Source: Candidatus Koribacter versatilis Ellin345 (GTDB taxonomy: Bacteria; Acidobacteriota; Terriglobia; Terriglobales; Acidobacteriaceae). From it: DNA of 64,000 bases. Both the position numbers and the translations under genes were made by a program. Below are positions 51,707 to 59,533 of this stretch, piece after piece (the stretch's first letter is position 1; each line of letters opens with the position of its first letter). The notes below the pieces were generated by a model. The model was not told where the DNA came from, did no database searches, and saw only the letters and a list, made by a program, of their open reading frames with translations. Location of the stretch: the NCBI RefSeq assembly GCF_000014005.1, contig NC_008009.1, positions 4,216,001 through 4,280,000 of the forward strand, read 5' to 3'.

Positions 51707-52267
51707 ATGGCCATTCCAGCCACCCAAATGCGTCCCGGCATGGTAATTAAGCACAACAACGACCTGCATTCCGTGTTCTCGGTCGAGCACCGCACCCCGG
51801 GCAACCTGCGCGCGTTCATTCAGGCAAAGCTCCGCAACCTGCGTACCGGCGCCATGTTCGAGCACCGCTTCCGCTCCGGCGACCCGATCGACAAGATCAC
51901 CGTGGACGAAGAGAAGATGGAGTACCTCTACCAGGAGGGCGACGCTTACGTCTTCATGAATACCGAGAACTACGAACAGCTTTACCTGAACCATGACGTT
52001 CTCGGCGATGCGGCAGATTACCTGACCCCGAATATCCAGATCTCGGTGGAGTTCTTCGATGGCAAGCCGGTAGGCGTTGGCCTGCCGCAGACGGTGGAAC
52101 TCACCGTTGTCGAGACCGAGCCGGGATTGAAGTCGGCAACGGCAAGCAGCGTCGCCAAACCGGCTAAGACGGAAACCGGGCTGGTGGTGTACGTGCCGCC
52201 CTTCATCAATGAAGGCGACAAAATTCGCGTGGATACGAGCGAAGGCGCGTACCTGGGCCGGGCGTAG
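51707..52267 (+). CDS. efp: Elongation factor P
   Basis: 186 residues, three beta-barrel domains: KOW-like N-domain (MIKHNNDLHSVFSVEH region), the OB domain with MEYLYQEGDAYVFMNTENYEQ, and the C-terminal OB domain ending TGLVVYVPPFINEGDKIRVDTSEGAYLGR. It relieves ribosome stalling at polyproline stretches. The loop-tip residue, usually a modified Lys or Arg, is Asn33 here (TPGNLRAF). ATG 51707 has AGGAG eleven bases upstream. No EpmA/B, EarP or YmfI gene is present in the window. Confidence 0.96.
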   Translation: MAIPATQMRPGMVIKHNNDLHSVFSVEHRTPGNLRAFIQAKLRNLRTGAMFEHRFRSGDPIDKITVDEEKMEYLYQEGDAYVFMNTENYEQLYLNHDVLGDAADYLTPNIQISVEFFDGKPVGVGLPQTVELTVVETEPGLKSATASSVAKPAKTETGLVVYVPPFINEGDKIRVDTSEGAYLGRA

Positions 52268-52289
52268 TTCGCTCAACCCTGAAGAACAG

Positions 52290-52326
52290 CAGATCCTTCG
52301 TTGCTTTGCTCCTCAGGATGACAGGA
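52290..52326 (-). repeat. Dispersed intergenic hairpin repeat, family A copy 4 (inverted, short)
   Basis: GATCCTTCG, then TTGCTTTGCTCC and CTCAGGATGACAGG, a shortened inverted copy. Its end (ACAGGAG) forms the Shine-Dalgarno sequence of the acylphosphatase start at 52334. Confidence 0.65.
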
Positions 52327-52333
52327 GAGAGTT

Positions 52334-52666
52334 GTGGAGAACGAGGCGACTGTGCCGGCTGGCCGCGAAGCTTCAATGACAGAGACCAATGAAACTCGGC
52401 GCTATCTTGTCACCGGACGGGTGCAGGGCGTGGGGTTTCGCTGGTTTGTGGAACATGCGGCGGTGCAACTGGGGCTCGCGGGCTGGGTGCGCAATCGTGC
52501 TGACGGCCGCGTGGAAGTGCTGGCCAGCGGGCCGCGACAGAAGCTGCATGATTTGTATGTCGAGTTGAAGAAGGGACCGCGGGCGTCGCGCGTCGACAAC
52601 GTGGAAGTGGAAGACGCTGCACCCGAGACGAACCTGAAATCATTCCGCATTGAAGGAACCTGGTAA
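52334..52666 (+). CDS. acyP: Acylphosphatase
   Basis: 110 residues, small alpha/beta enzyme hydrolysing acyl phosphates. RRYLVTGRVQGVGFRWFVEHAAVQLGLAGWVRNRADGRVEV contains the phosphate-binding loop GRVQGVGFR with its catalytic Arg and the catalytic Asn in WVRNRADG. GTG 52334 has AGGAG six bases upstream; ATG 52376 (MTETNETRRYLV) is an alternative that fits family length better. The stop codon abuts the apt start, so the two are probably translationally coupled. Confidence 0.93.
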   Translation: MENEATVPAGREASMTETNETRRYLVTGRVQGVGFRWFVEHAAVQLGLAGWVRNRADGRVEVLASGPRQKLHDLYVELKKGPRASRVDNVEVEDAAPETNLKSFRIEGTW

Positions 52667-53215
52667 ATGTCCGAGAGCACGACTGGCCCCTGCCACGACT
52701 CCCTGAAAGCTTACGTTCGCGAGATTCCGGATTATCCGAAGCCGGGCATACTCTTCTACGACATCACCACGCTAATCAAAGAACCGGTTGGGTTGGCGCG
52801 CACGATTGACGGCATCACCGAGCACTTCCTCAACAAGAATATTGACCTTGTCGTCGGCATGGAAGCGCGCGGATTTATCTTTGGGCCGGCGGTGGCGTAT
52901 CGGCTGAACGCCGGATTTATTCCGATCCGCAAGCCGCGCAAACTTCCCGGCGAAACCGTGAAGCACACCTACAAACTGGAGTACGGCGAAGACACGCTCG
53001 AGATCCACAAAGACGCAATCCAGAAGGCGCAGCGCGTGTTGGTTGTGGATGACCTACTCGCGACCGGCGGAACCGCAGTCGCCGCGACCGAGCTGGTGAA
53101 GCAACTTGGCGGAGAGATTTGCGGCATCGCGTTCGTGATCGAGTTGGACTTTTTGAATGGGCGCGAGCGGTTGAAGGATTACGACGTGTATTCGCTGCTG
53201 CATTACGACAAGTAG
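52667..53215 (+). CDS. apt: Adenine phosphoribosyltransferase
   Basis: 182 residues. It converts adenine and PRPP to AMP in purine salvage. The PRPP loop is VLVVDDLLATGGT; the adenine-binding start IPDYPKPGILFYDITTL and the MEARGFIFGPAVAYRL loop are characteristic. Its ATG directly follows the acylphosphatase stop. It is followed by an inverted-repeat element and a terminator. Cytoplasmic homodimer by family. Confidence 0.97.
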   Translation: MSESTTGPCHDSLKAYVREIPDYPKPGILFYDITTLIKEPVGLARTIDGITEHFLNKNIDLVVGMEARGFIFGPAVAYRLNAGFIPIRKPRKLPGETVKHTYKLEYGEDTLEIHKDAIQKAQRVLVVDDLLATGGTAVAATELVKQLGGEICGIAFVIELDFLNGRERLKDYDVYSLLHYDK

Positions 53216-53220
53216 AAAAT

Positions 53221-53260
53221 CCCCACCCTATCGCGCAACATAGGCGCGATAAGGATGGGG
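53221..53260. repeat. Intergenic inverted repeat (family D)
   Basis: CCCCACCCTATCGCGC and GCGCGATAAGGATGGGG form a long imperfect stem around a short loop, six bases after apt. From memory the style is common between acidobacterial genes; it is not a terminator by itself. Confidence 0.6.
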
Positions 53261-53286
53261 CACCCAGAGTTTCAGAGACAAAAAAG

Positions 53287-53309
53287 AGGGCGCTCGCGAA
53301 GAGCGCCCT
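53287..53309. terminator. Bidirectional terminator between apt and the ADOP gene
   Basis: AGGGCGCT (53287-53294) pairs with AGCGCCCT (53302-53309), flanked by AAAAAG on one side and TTTG on the other. Confidence 0.82.
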
Positions 53310-53324
53310 TTGTCATGGCTACAG

Positions 53325-55874
53325 TTATTCCGTGCGGAGAGCTTTCATCGGTTCCGTCGATGCCGCCCGGCGTGCGGGCAAGATGCTCGCGATCGCGGCA
53401 CACAGGGCGAGGGCGACTATGGATCCGCCGAGGACCAGAGGATCGTAGGCGCGCACCTGGAAAAGCTTCGAGGCCATGAAGTGCCCAGCGAACATCGCCA
53501 GCGGAATACCGAGGACCAGTCCGATCGCAACTTGCACGAACGCGCCCCGCAGCACCATCTGCACAATGTTCAGGCGGTTCGCGCCGAGCGCCATGCGGAC
53601 GCCGATTTCCGCGGTGCGTCGAACCACGCTATACGCGGTCATTCCGTAGAGGCCGATAGCCGCGAGCAGCAGCGCGATTCCGCCGAAGATGCCGGCGAGG
53701 TTCGCGACCATGCGCTCCTGGTTAAAGTTCGACGCGACCTGCTCGTGCATGGTCTGCACGCTGATGAGCGTGATCGTGGGATCGATTTCGGCGACCGCGC
53801 GGCGGATCTGCGGTTCAATGTTTTCAACGTTGCCGCCGACCAGAAGCTGGATGCTCTGCATGAAGTGCGAGCGAACGACCATCATCTGCATCAGTGGATC
53901 GTCAGCATGCTCGCTCTGCTCAAGCGAGACGTAGAAGAACGGCCGCGCTGGCTCCGAAGGATCGCCGTACTTGGCATTGCGCGCAATACCGACGATCTCG
54001 TACATCGAGGCAAACTTCGCGGCATCCATGCCGAAGTGCTTGCCCATCGGGTCTTCACCGGGGAAGAAAGTCTTCGCGAAGGCTTCGTTGATGATAGCTA
54101 CGGGATGTCCGCCGGAATCGCTGCTCTGGAAGTTGCGGCCGCGCAGGATCTGCTGGCCGATCGTCGGCAGGTAATTAGAACTGACGCGGTCCCAGGAGGC
54201 GGCGTCTTCCATGTTCGCCTTGGGCTCACCGCGGCCTTCCACGGCGACCAACTCGCCCCAGTTGTTCCCCTCCATCGGCGAATAGAGCGCGAAGCTGACG
54301 CCCTGTACGCCTGGGATTTGCGAGAGCCGGTCTTGCAGCGAACGATAAAGCGATGTCAGCTGCGGCACCGTGTGCGTCGGCGACGGCGGATTCATGCTGA
54401 CAATCACGCGGTTTTCGGGAACGAAGCCGAAGTCCTGGCGTTGAAGATTGAGCAGGCTTTGGGTGAGCAGTCCAGCGCACGCGAGCAGGCCAAGTGACAT
54501 CGCGGCCTGGGCGATGACCAGCAGTTTCTGCGGCAGAGTGGCGTGATCTTTCGTCGAGCGGTTGGCGCCGCGCAGGGCTTCTGCCGGGTCGGAGTGACTG
54601 GAGAACCACGCCGGCACCACGCCGAAGATGATTCCCGTCAGCAGGGATAAAGCAAACGCAAAACCAAGCACCGGCCACGATGGTGTCGCGCTGATGGGGC
54701 TGGCCTTTGCTTGCGGAAACGCCAACGCGAGCATGAGACGTGCGCCACCGAAGGCAACGAGAGTGCCGAGCAGTCCGCCGCAAACCGCGAGGGTTACGGC
54801 TTCAGTGAGTTGCTGGCGTATCAAGCGTGTGCGAGTGGCGCCGAGTGCCATGCGCATCGCAGTGTGTCCGCGGCGCGCGGTGCTGCGCGCGAGCAGCAAA
54901 TTCGCGATGTTGGCGCAGGCGATGAGCAACACCGTCAGGCAGACGAGCAACAGGATCCGCAGGTTCGTGCTGTAGTTGCTCTTCATCGAGGCAATGCCGG
55001 AGCCGGCCGGCGACATCTTGATGAACTTGTGCGGAACGGTGGTGAGGGCCATGGTGCGGAAGACCGCTGGGATCGGATCTTCATCGCTGAGCCAGTGCTG
55101 GAGCACCGTCGTGAGTCGCGCATCGAGGCCTTGCACGCTGGCGCCGGGCTTTAGCCGCCCGATGGCATAGAGCCATTGTTGCTGCTCGTCCTTGATGCGG
55201 CCGTCGGGACCGTCAATCAGGAGCTCCTGCTGGATCGGGAACCAGAAATCGGGAGGGCGGCTGCGCAGAGTGTCGCCGTAAAAGCCGGGAGGCGCGATAC
55301 CGACCAGCGTGACGGGATGACCTTCAATCACAAAGGTCGAGCCGATCAGCGACGGATCGGAGCCGTAGGTCTGCTGCCAGGTTGCGTAGTTCATGACCGC
55401 GACGGGCGCGACGCCGCGCTGGTCGTCGGAGAGCTGAATCACGCGGCCCGCGAACGGGTTGATGCCGAGGACGTGGAAGTAGTGGCCGTCGATGAATTCC
55501 ATCTTCATCGGGCGAGCGACCTGGTCCTTCACGCTGCTGCGAACGCCTTCCGTCTCCGGCGAGGCCTGGAACGCAGTGACTTCCTCGAACTCCGGCGTGG
55601 CTTCCGCGAAACGCCGGACGAGTTGGTGCGAGAAGAGGCTCCAGTCATCGTCTTCCCAGCCCTCGTTGCAGCACTCGTTGGTATCGCCAATGCGATAGAG
55701 CTGCGCGGGCTCAGCGACCGGCAACGACTTCAGCATGATCTCGTTGATCAAGGTGAAGATGGCCGTGGTGGCGCCAATGCCGATAGCCAGGGTGAGGATC
55801 GCCGTGACCGTGAAGCCGGGCGAGAGCCGCATCTGCCGGAGAGCGTAGCGAATGTCTTGTGCGAGCGTAGACAT
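53325..55874 (-). CDS. ADOP-type MacB-like permease
   Basis: 849 residues from ATG 55874 (GAGGA seven bases upstream). It starts LAQDIRYALRQMRLSPGFTVTAILTLAIGIGATTAIFTLINEIML, typical of the group, with two MacB periplasmic domains and a conserved end ARRAASTEPMKALRTE. A possible disulphide region (TNECCNEGWEDDDW) lies early in the first periplasmic domain. There is no ATPase or PadR gene beside it, unlike the copy at 48315. The substrate is unknown. Confidence 0.92.
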   Translation of the reverse strand: MSTLAQDIRYALRQMRLSPGFTVTAILTLAIGIGATTAIFTLINEIMLKSLPVAEPAQLYRIGDTNECCNEGWEDDDWSLFSHQLVRRFAEATPEFEEVTAFQASPETEGVRSSVKDQVARPMKMEFIDGHYFHVLGINPFAGRVIQLSDDQRGVAPVAVMNYATWQQTYGSDPSLIGSTFVIEGHPVTLVGIAPPGFYGDTLRSRPPDFWFPIQQELLIDGPDGRIKDEQQQWLYAIGRLKPGASVQGLDARLTTVLQHWLSDEDPIPAVFRTMALTTVPHKFIKMSPAGSGIASMKSNYSTNLRILLLVCLTVLLIACANIANLLLARSTARRGHTAMRMALGATRTRLIRQQLTEAVTLAVCGGLLGTLVAFGGARLMLALAFPQAKASPISATPSWPVLGFAFALSLLTGIIFGVVPAWFSSHSDPAEALRGANRSTKDHATLPQKLLVIAQAAMSLGLLACAGLLTQSLLNLQRQDFGFVPENRVIVSMNPPSPTHTVPQLTSLYRSLQDRLSQIPGVQGVSFALYSPMEGNNWGELVAVEGRGEPKANMEDAASWDRVSSNYLPTIGQQILRGRNFQSSDSGGHPVAIINEAFAKTFFPGEDPMGKHFGMDAAKFASMYEIVGIARNAKYGDPSEPARPFFYVSLEQSEHADDPLMQMMVVRSHFMQSIQLLVGGNVENIEPQIRRAVAEIDPTITLISVQTMHEQVASNFNQERMVANLAGIFGGIALLLAAIGLYGMTAYSVVRRTAEIGVRMALGANRLNIVQMVLRGAFVQVAIGLVLGIPLAMFAGHFMASKLFQVRAYDPLVLGGSIVALALCAAIASILPARRAASTEPMKALRTE

Positions 55875-56067
55875 AGGGAGTCCTCGGAGCTTTCTGTGCA
55901 ATTGATACGCCACCAAAGCCCCCGCAGTTCCATACACTTACGAAAAATGAGGTGTTCGACTTTGGACACGGCGGACAGCTAGGTTGAGCGTCAAGTTACG
56001 GAAACGAACCAAGGTTCTCTTTCCGAGGCGAACCAGCCGTGCTACAAACATGGGCTTCGGAGGCAAA

Positions 56068-57015
56068 ATGCGCCGCTTGCTGCTGTTTGTTCTCTGCTCT
56101 TCGTTCGTTCTCGCCCAAACTCCGCAGACGCCTCGCCAGGCATTGCTGGAAATGATCAAAGCTACTTCCGCGGATCAAATTGATAAGCACACACCGGAAG
56201 TCATGCTGGCCGAAATGGCGAAGTTGCCGCCCAACGTTCGCGAGATGCAACGTCGGCAGATGATGGTTCCTTCGATGATCATGGCGATCAACCCGGGCTT
56301 CCTGCAGTTGTTCGATTCGGGGCCGACGCTGGCGATTATCGACGACAAAAAAGACGCAACCAAAGTGGAGATCACCGTCGAGCGCGACGACCTCACCGGC
56401 GATCTCGATTCCATGGAGTTCGGGATCAAGTACACGAAGAACGGTAAGGAAGAGGCGCTGCCGTTCACTCCGCGGCTGCTGGTGGACATGAAGCTGGAGA
56501 AGGGTACGTGGCGGCTGGCGAAAATCGGCGGCAGCGCGAGCCTGCAGTTGGATGATCCGGCGGTGGCGGTGCTCCTTGCGAAGCAGATGCAGGACCAAGC
56601 GAAGCGAGCGGCAGAGATCACCGGAACTAGCGGCGGCGCTGCAGCGCCGAGGACGACCTCCGAATTCAACGTCGTGAGTTCGCTGCGCACGCTGGTGACA
56701 GCGGAAGTGACCTACGCGGCGTCGTATCCAAGCACGGGCTATACGTGCAAGCTCTCGGACCTCGGTGGGAGTTTGAGCGGCAAAGCTGCGGATGAAAGCG
56801 GCGCGCAACTCATCAACCCGGCGCTGGAAGCGGGGACGCGCTATAGCTACAAGTTCGAGTTGTCAGGATGCCAAGGCACGAAGAGCTTCCACGCCGTGGC
56901 GACGCCGATGCAGAAGGGCGTGGGACACCGGACGTATTGCGCGGACGAGAGCGGCGTGGTGAAGAGTGCGAACGAGGGTACGGACTGCTTTGCTGGCGGG
57001 AACCCGCTGAACTAA
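56068..57015 (+). CDS. Secreted protein with a pilin-like C-terminal domain
   Basis: 315 residues from ATG 56068 (GGAGG four bases upstream). Signal peptide MRRLLLFVLCSSFVLAQ. The N-terminal half is helical and charged (ALLEMIKATSADQIDKHTPEVMLAEMAKLPPNV). The C-terminal half begins EFNVVSSLRTLVTAEVTYAASYPSTGYTCKLSDLGG and has four cysteines, as in the globular part of acidobacterial type IV pilin-like proteins. The usual pilin N-terminal helix and prepilin cleavage motif are absent. ATG 56050 is an alternative without a Shine-Dalgarno sequence. Confidence 0.7.
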   Translation: MRRLLLFVLCSSFVLAQTPQTPRQALLEMIKATSADQIDKHTPEVMLAEMAKLPPNVREMQRRQMMVPSMIMAINPGFLQLFDSGPTLAIIDDKKDATKVEITVERDDLTGDLDSMEFGIKYTKNGKEEALPFTPRLLVDMKLEKGTWRLAKIGGSASLQLDDPAVAVLLAKQMQDQAKRAAEITGTSGGAAAPRTTSEFNVVSSLRTLVTAEVTYAASYPSTGYTCKLSDLGGSLSGKAADESGAQLINPALEAGTRYSYKFELSGCQGTKSFHAVATPMQKGVGHRTYCADESGVVKSANEGTDCFAGGNPLN

Positions 57016-57042
57016 GAGTGTGAGGGCCGCGCGTTGAATCCA

Positions 57043-57375
57043 ATGAATACTGATATCCCTTTAGCTCCGTACGAAGTGGTTGCGCGGGGGAAGCGCATCG
57101 TCACTTTACCCGTCATGCTAATCATGTTCGGAACTTGGGGAGCAGCCTGGCTGCTCGCCAATAAACTGAAACAAAACTGGATTTTGCTCGCGTCGGTCCT
57201 CCTCGGTCCAGGATTGGCGTGGGTATGGTGGTCCTGGATGGTGCCACGCTGGCGACGCTGGGCAGCTACTACCGGCGCAGACATGGAGGAAGTAGAAATC
57301 CTCGCCGTGAACTCCGGGCTCATTTGGCCTAAAGGCCACGTACTCGAAAAGACTGAGTTTCGGAAACGCGACTAG
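57043..57375 (+). CDS. Small membrane protein, hypothetical
   Basis: 110 residues, two hydrophobic helices (TLPVMLIMFGTWGAAWLLAN and ILLASVLLGPGLAWVWWSWMV) with a tryptophan-rich second helix, then a soluble tail of about 40 residues (DMEEVEILAVNSGLIWPKGH). The start could also be TTG 57034. It lies about 30 bases after the pilin-like gene on the same strand. I do not recognise a family. Confidence 0.6.
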   Translation: MNTDIPLAPYEVVARGKRIVTLPVMLIMFGTWGAAWLLANKLKQNWILLASVLLGPGLAWVWWSWMVPRWRRWAATTGADMEEVEILAVNSGLIWPKGHVLEKTEFRKRD

Positions 57376-57425
57376 TCAGTCTCTTCTCCAAATGACGGAG
57401 TGGTTAAGTTTTCGTCGCGCGATAG

Positions 57426-57475
57426 GGGTCCTTCGACTCCGTTTCGCTTCGCGAAACTCCGCTCAGGATGACAGA
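57426..57475 (-). repeat. Dispersed intergenic hairpin repeat, family A copy 5 (inverted)
   Basis: GGTCCTTCGAC, stem CGTTTCGC/GCGAAAC, then CTCAGGATGACAG. It is nearly the reverse complement of copy 1, including its stem, in the gap between convergent genes. Confidence 0.75.
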
Positions 57476-57478
57476 GGT

Positions 57479-58342
57479 TCAGTGGGTCAGGAGAACCTTC
57501 GTCGCTACGAACACGAAGAACAGGATCGCGATCACGCCGTTCATCGTGAAGAACGCGGCGTTGAGCTTGCTTAGGTCGTTGGGTTTCACCAGCGTGTGTT
57601 CGTAGAAGATGAGCGCGGCTACCGTGACCAGGCCCGCGATGCCGATGCCTCCCAACTGGAAGGCGTAGATGAACAACGCGAGCATGGTGAGCATGAGCAG
57701 GTGGAAGACTCGCGCCACGATCAGAGCGTTGGCAATGCCCAGATAGCGCGGGATGGAGTGCAGTCCGGCGGAGACGTCGTGTTCGTAATCCTGGCAACTG
57801 TAAAGGACGTCGAAGCCGGCGGTCCAGAAGGTTACGGCGGCGGTAAGTAGCAGGATGCGCGGGTCCAGCGAGCCCCGGACCGCGATCCATGCGCCTGCGG
57901 GGGCCATGCCGAGTGCAAATCCCAACACTACGTGCGACCAGCGCGTGAAGCGCTTGGTCAGCGAGTAGCCGAGCAACACCACGAGCACGATCGGCGACAG
58001 CATCAGCGAGAGCGCATTAAGCTGCGAGGCGGCAACGAAGAAAATCGCCGCGGCGATCAGCGTAAATACCAGCACAAAATTCGACGTCAGCAGTCCGGCG
58101 GGAATGGCGCGCATCTTGGTGCGCGGGTTGGCCGCATCAATGCGGGCATCCACCCAACGGTTGAACGCCATTGCGGCGCTGCGCGCGGAGACCATGGCAA
58201 CGATGATCCAGAGCAGCTGGCGTCCACTGGGGATGCCGTGCGCGGCGAGCATGGCGCCGCAAAGCGCAAACGGGAGCGCGAACACAGAGTGCTCCCACTT
58301 GATCATCTCGAGGGTAGTGCCGATATTACGAAAGAATCCCAC
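57479..58342 (-). CDS. UbiA-family prenyltransferase
   Basis: 287 residues, nine helices. Both aspartate-rich motifs are present: NRWVDARID (Asn61, Asp65, Asp69) and DYEHD (Asp184, Asp188), which bind the Mg-diphosphate of a polyprenyl donor. The early IKWEHSVFALPFAL is typical of UbiA/MqnP. In a menaquinone organism this could be the MqnP step of the futalosine pathway or the 4-hydroxybenzoate step of ubiquinone synthesis; the sequence alone does not decide. Nine bases separate it from the upstream epimerase gene, probably one transcript. Confidence 0.9.
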   Translation of the reverse strand: MGFFRNIGTTLEMIKWEHSVFALPFALCGAMLAAHGIPSGRQLLWIIVAMVSARSAAMAFNRWVDARIDAANPRTKMRAIPAGLLTSNFVLVFTLIAAAIFFVAASQLNALSLMLSPIVLVVLLGYSLTKRFTRWSHVVLGFALGMAPAGAWIAVRGSLDPRILLLTAAVTFWTAGFDVLYSCQDYEHDVSAGLHSIPRYLGIANALIVARVFHLLMLTMLALFIYAFQLGGIGIAGLVTVAALIFYEHTLVKPNDLSKLNAAFFTMNGVIAILFFVFVATKVLLTH

Positions 58343-58351
58343 GCTTCTATT

Positions 58352-59350
58352 TTACGTGGAGATGGGCTCCGGCGTCCGCTGATAGAGCAGGCGAAGGCGA
58401 ATGTCTTCGATAATGCTGCGCAGCGTCTCGTCGAGCGCGACCCGCGGGCGGTAGCCGATCAGCTTATGGGCCTTCGTCAGGTCAGGGACGCGGCGCATCA
58501 TGTCTTCGAAACCCTCTTCGTAGGCCTTCTCGTAGGGCACGAAGACGATCTTGGAATCGGAGTCGGTGAGCAGCTTGATGCGGCGCGCGAGATCGAGAAT
58601 CGTAATCTCTTCCTGCGTTCCGATGTTGTAGACCTCGCCGTTGGCATTAGGATGCGCGGCGATCTGCACGATTGAGTTCACGGAATCACTGACGTGGGTG
58701 AAGCAGCGCGCCTGCAATCCGTCGCCGAAGACGGTCATGTCCTCACCGGTGAGCGCCTGGGTTACGAGGTTCGGGATCACCATGCCGTAGCGGCCGGTTT
58801 GGCGCGGGCCGACGGTGTTGAACAAGCGCACGATCACCGTGGGAACTTTCTTCTCTTTCCAATAAGCGATAGCGAGAAATTCGTCGATCGCCTTGGAGCA
58901 GGCGTAACTCCAACGGCCTTTGCTGGTCGGCCCCATGATGAGGTCGTCGTCTTCGCGGAACGGAATGTGTTCCCGCTTGCCATAAACCTCGCTGGTCGAG
59001 GTGATGAGTACGCGTTTGCGCTTCCGCTCCGCAAGCGCCAGGACGATCTCGGTGCCCCGAATGTTGGTCTCCATGGTGCGGACCGGGCTTTCGACAATGA
59101 GGCGCACACCGACGGCAGCGGCGAGGTGGTACGTGATATCGCAGAGGTCCACCAGCTCGGTCATCAGCCGCTGGTTGGTGATGGTGTCAATGTGGTAGTG
59201 GAAGAGGGGACTGCTCTTGAGGTGCTGGATGTTGGCGATGGTCCCGGTTGAGAGGTCGTCGATGATATGGACTTCGTCCCCGCGGGAGAGGAGCTTCTCC
59301 GCGAGATGAGATCCGATAAATCCGGCGCCGCCAGTGATGAGAGCCTTCAA
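58352..59350 (-). CDS. NAD-dependent epimerase/dehydratase (nucleotide-sugar type)
   Basis: 332 residues, extended SDR. NAD motif GGAGFIG at residues 7-13, the catalytic STSEVYG Ser/Thr, and YACSK as YxxxK. RLFNTVGPRQTGRYGMVIPNLVTQAL and VFGDGLQARCFTHVSD resemble UDP-glucuronate decarboxylase and UDP-glucose 4-epimerase relatives. It probably makes a nucleotide sugar for envelope glycans. It is followed after nine bases by the UbiA gene. The exact sugar is not determinable. Confidence 0.9.
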   Translation of the reverse strand: MKALITGGAGFIGSHLAEKLLSRGDEVHIIDDLSTGTIANIQHLKSSPLFHYHIDTITNQRLMTELVDLCDITYHLAAAVGVRLIVESPVRTMETNIRGTEIVLALAERKRKRVLITSTSEVYGKREHIPFREDDDLIMGPTSKGRWSYACSKAIDEFLAIAYWKEKKVPTVIVRLFNTVGPRQTGRYGMVIPNLVTQALTGEDMTVFGDGLQARCFTHVSDSVNSIVQIAAHPNANGEVYNIGTQEEITILDLARRIKLLTDSDSKIVFVPYEKAYEEGFEDMMRRVPDLTKAHKLIGYRPRVALDETLRSIIEDIRLRLLYQRTPEPIST

Positions 59351-59462
59351 TCGGGTTACCTCAGGTGACTAGAGTAGCGGGGATAGGGGTGGGTGGCAAG
59401 CCTCACGCGCTTTTCCGAGGAATGTGACTCTTTCGCGCGAGGGAGATTGCCTTGTGGCAATA

Positions 59463-59515
59463 GGGTCTTTCGACTTCGCAGCGCCTGCGCGCTGCTTCGC
59501 TCAGGATGACAGAGG
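59463..59515 (-). repeat. Dispersed intergenic hairpin repeat, family A copy 6 (inverted)
   Basis: GGTCTTTCGACTTCG, the stem AGCGC-CTGC-GCGCT, then TCGCTCAGGATGACAG. It lies in the gap between aroA and the epimerase gene. Confidence 0.75.
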
Positions 59516-59533
59516 GCGCACACTTATGTGTGG

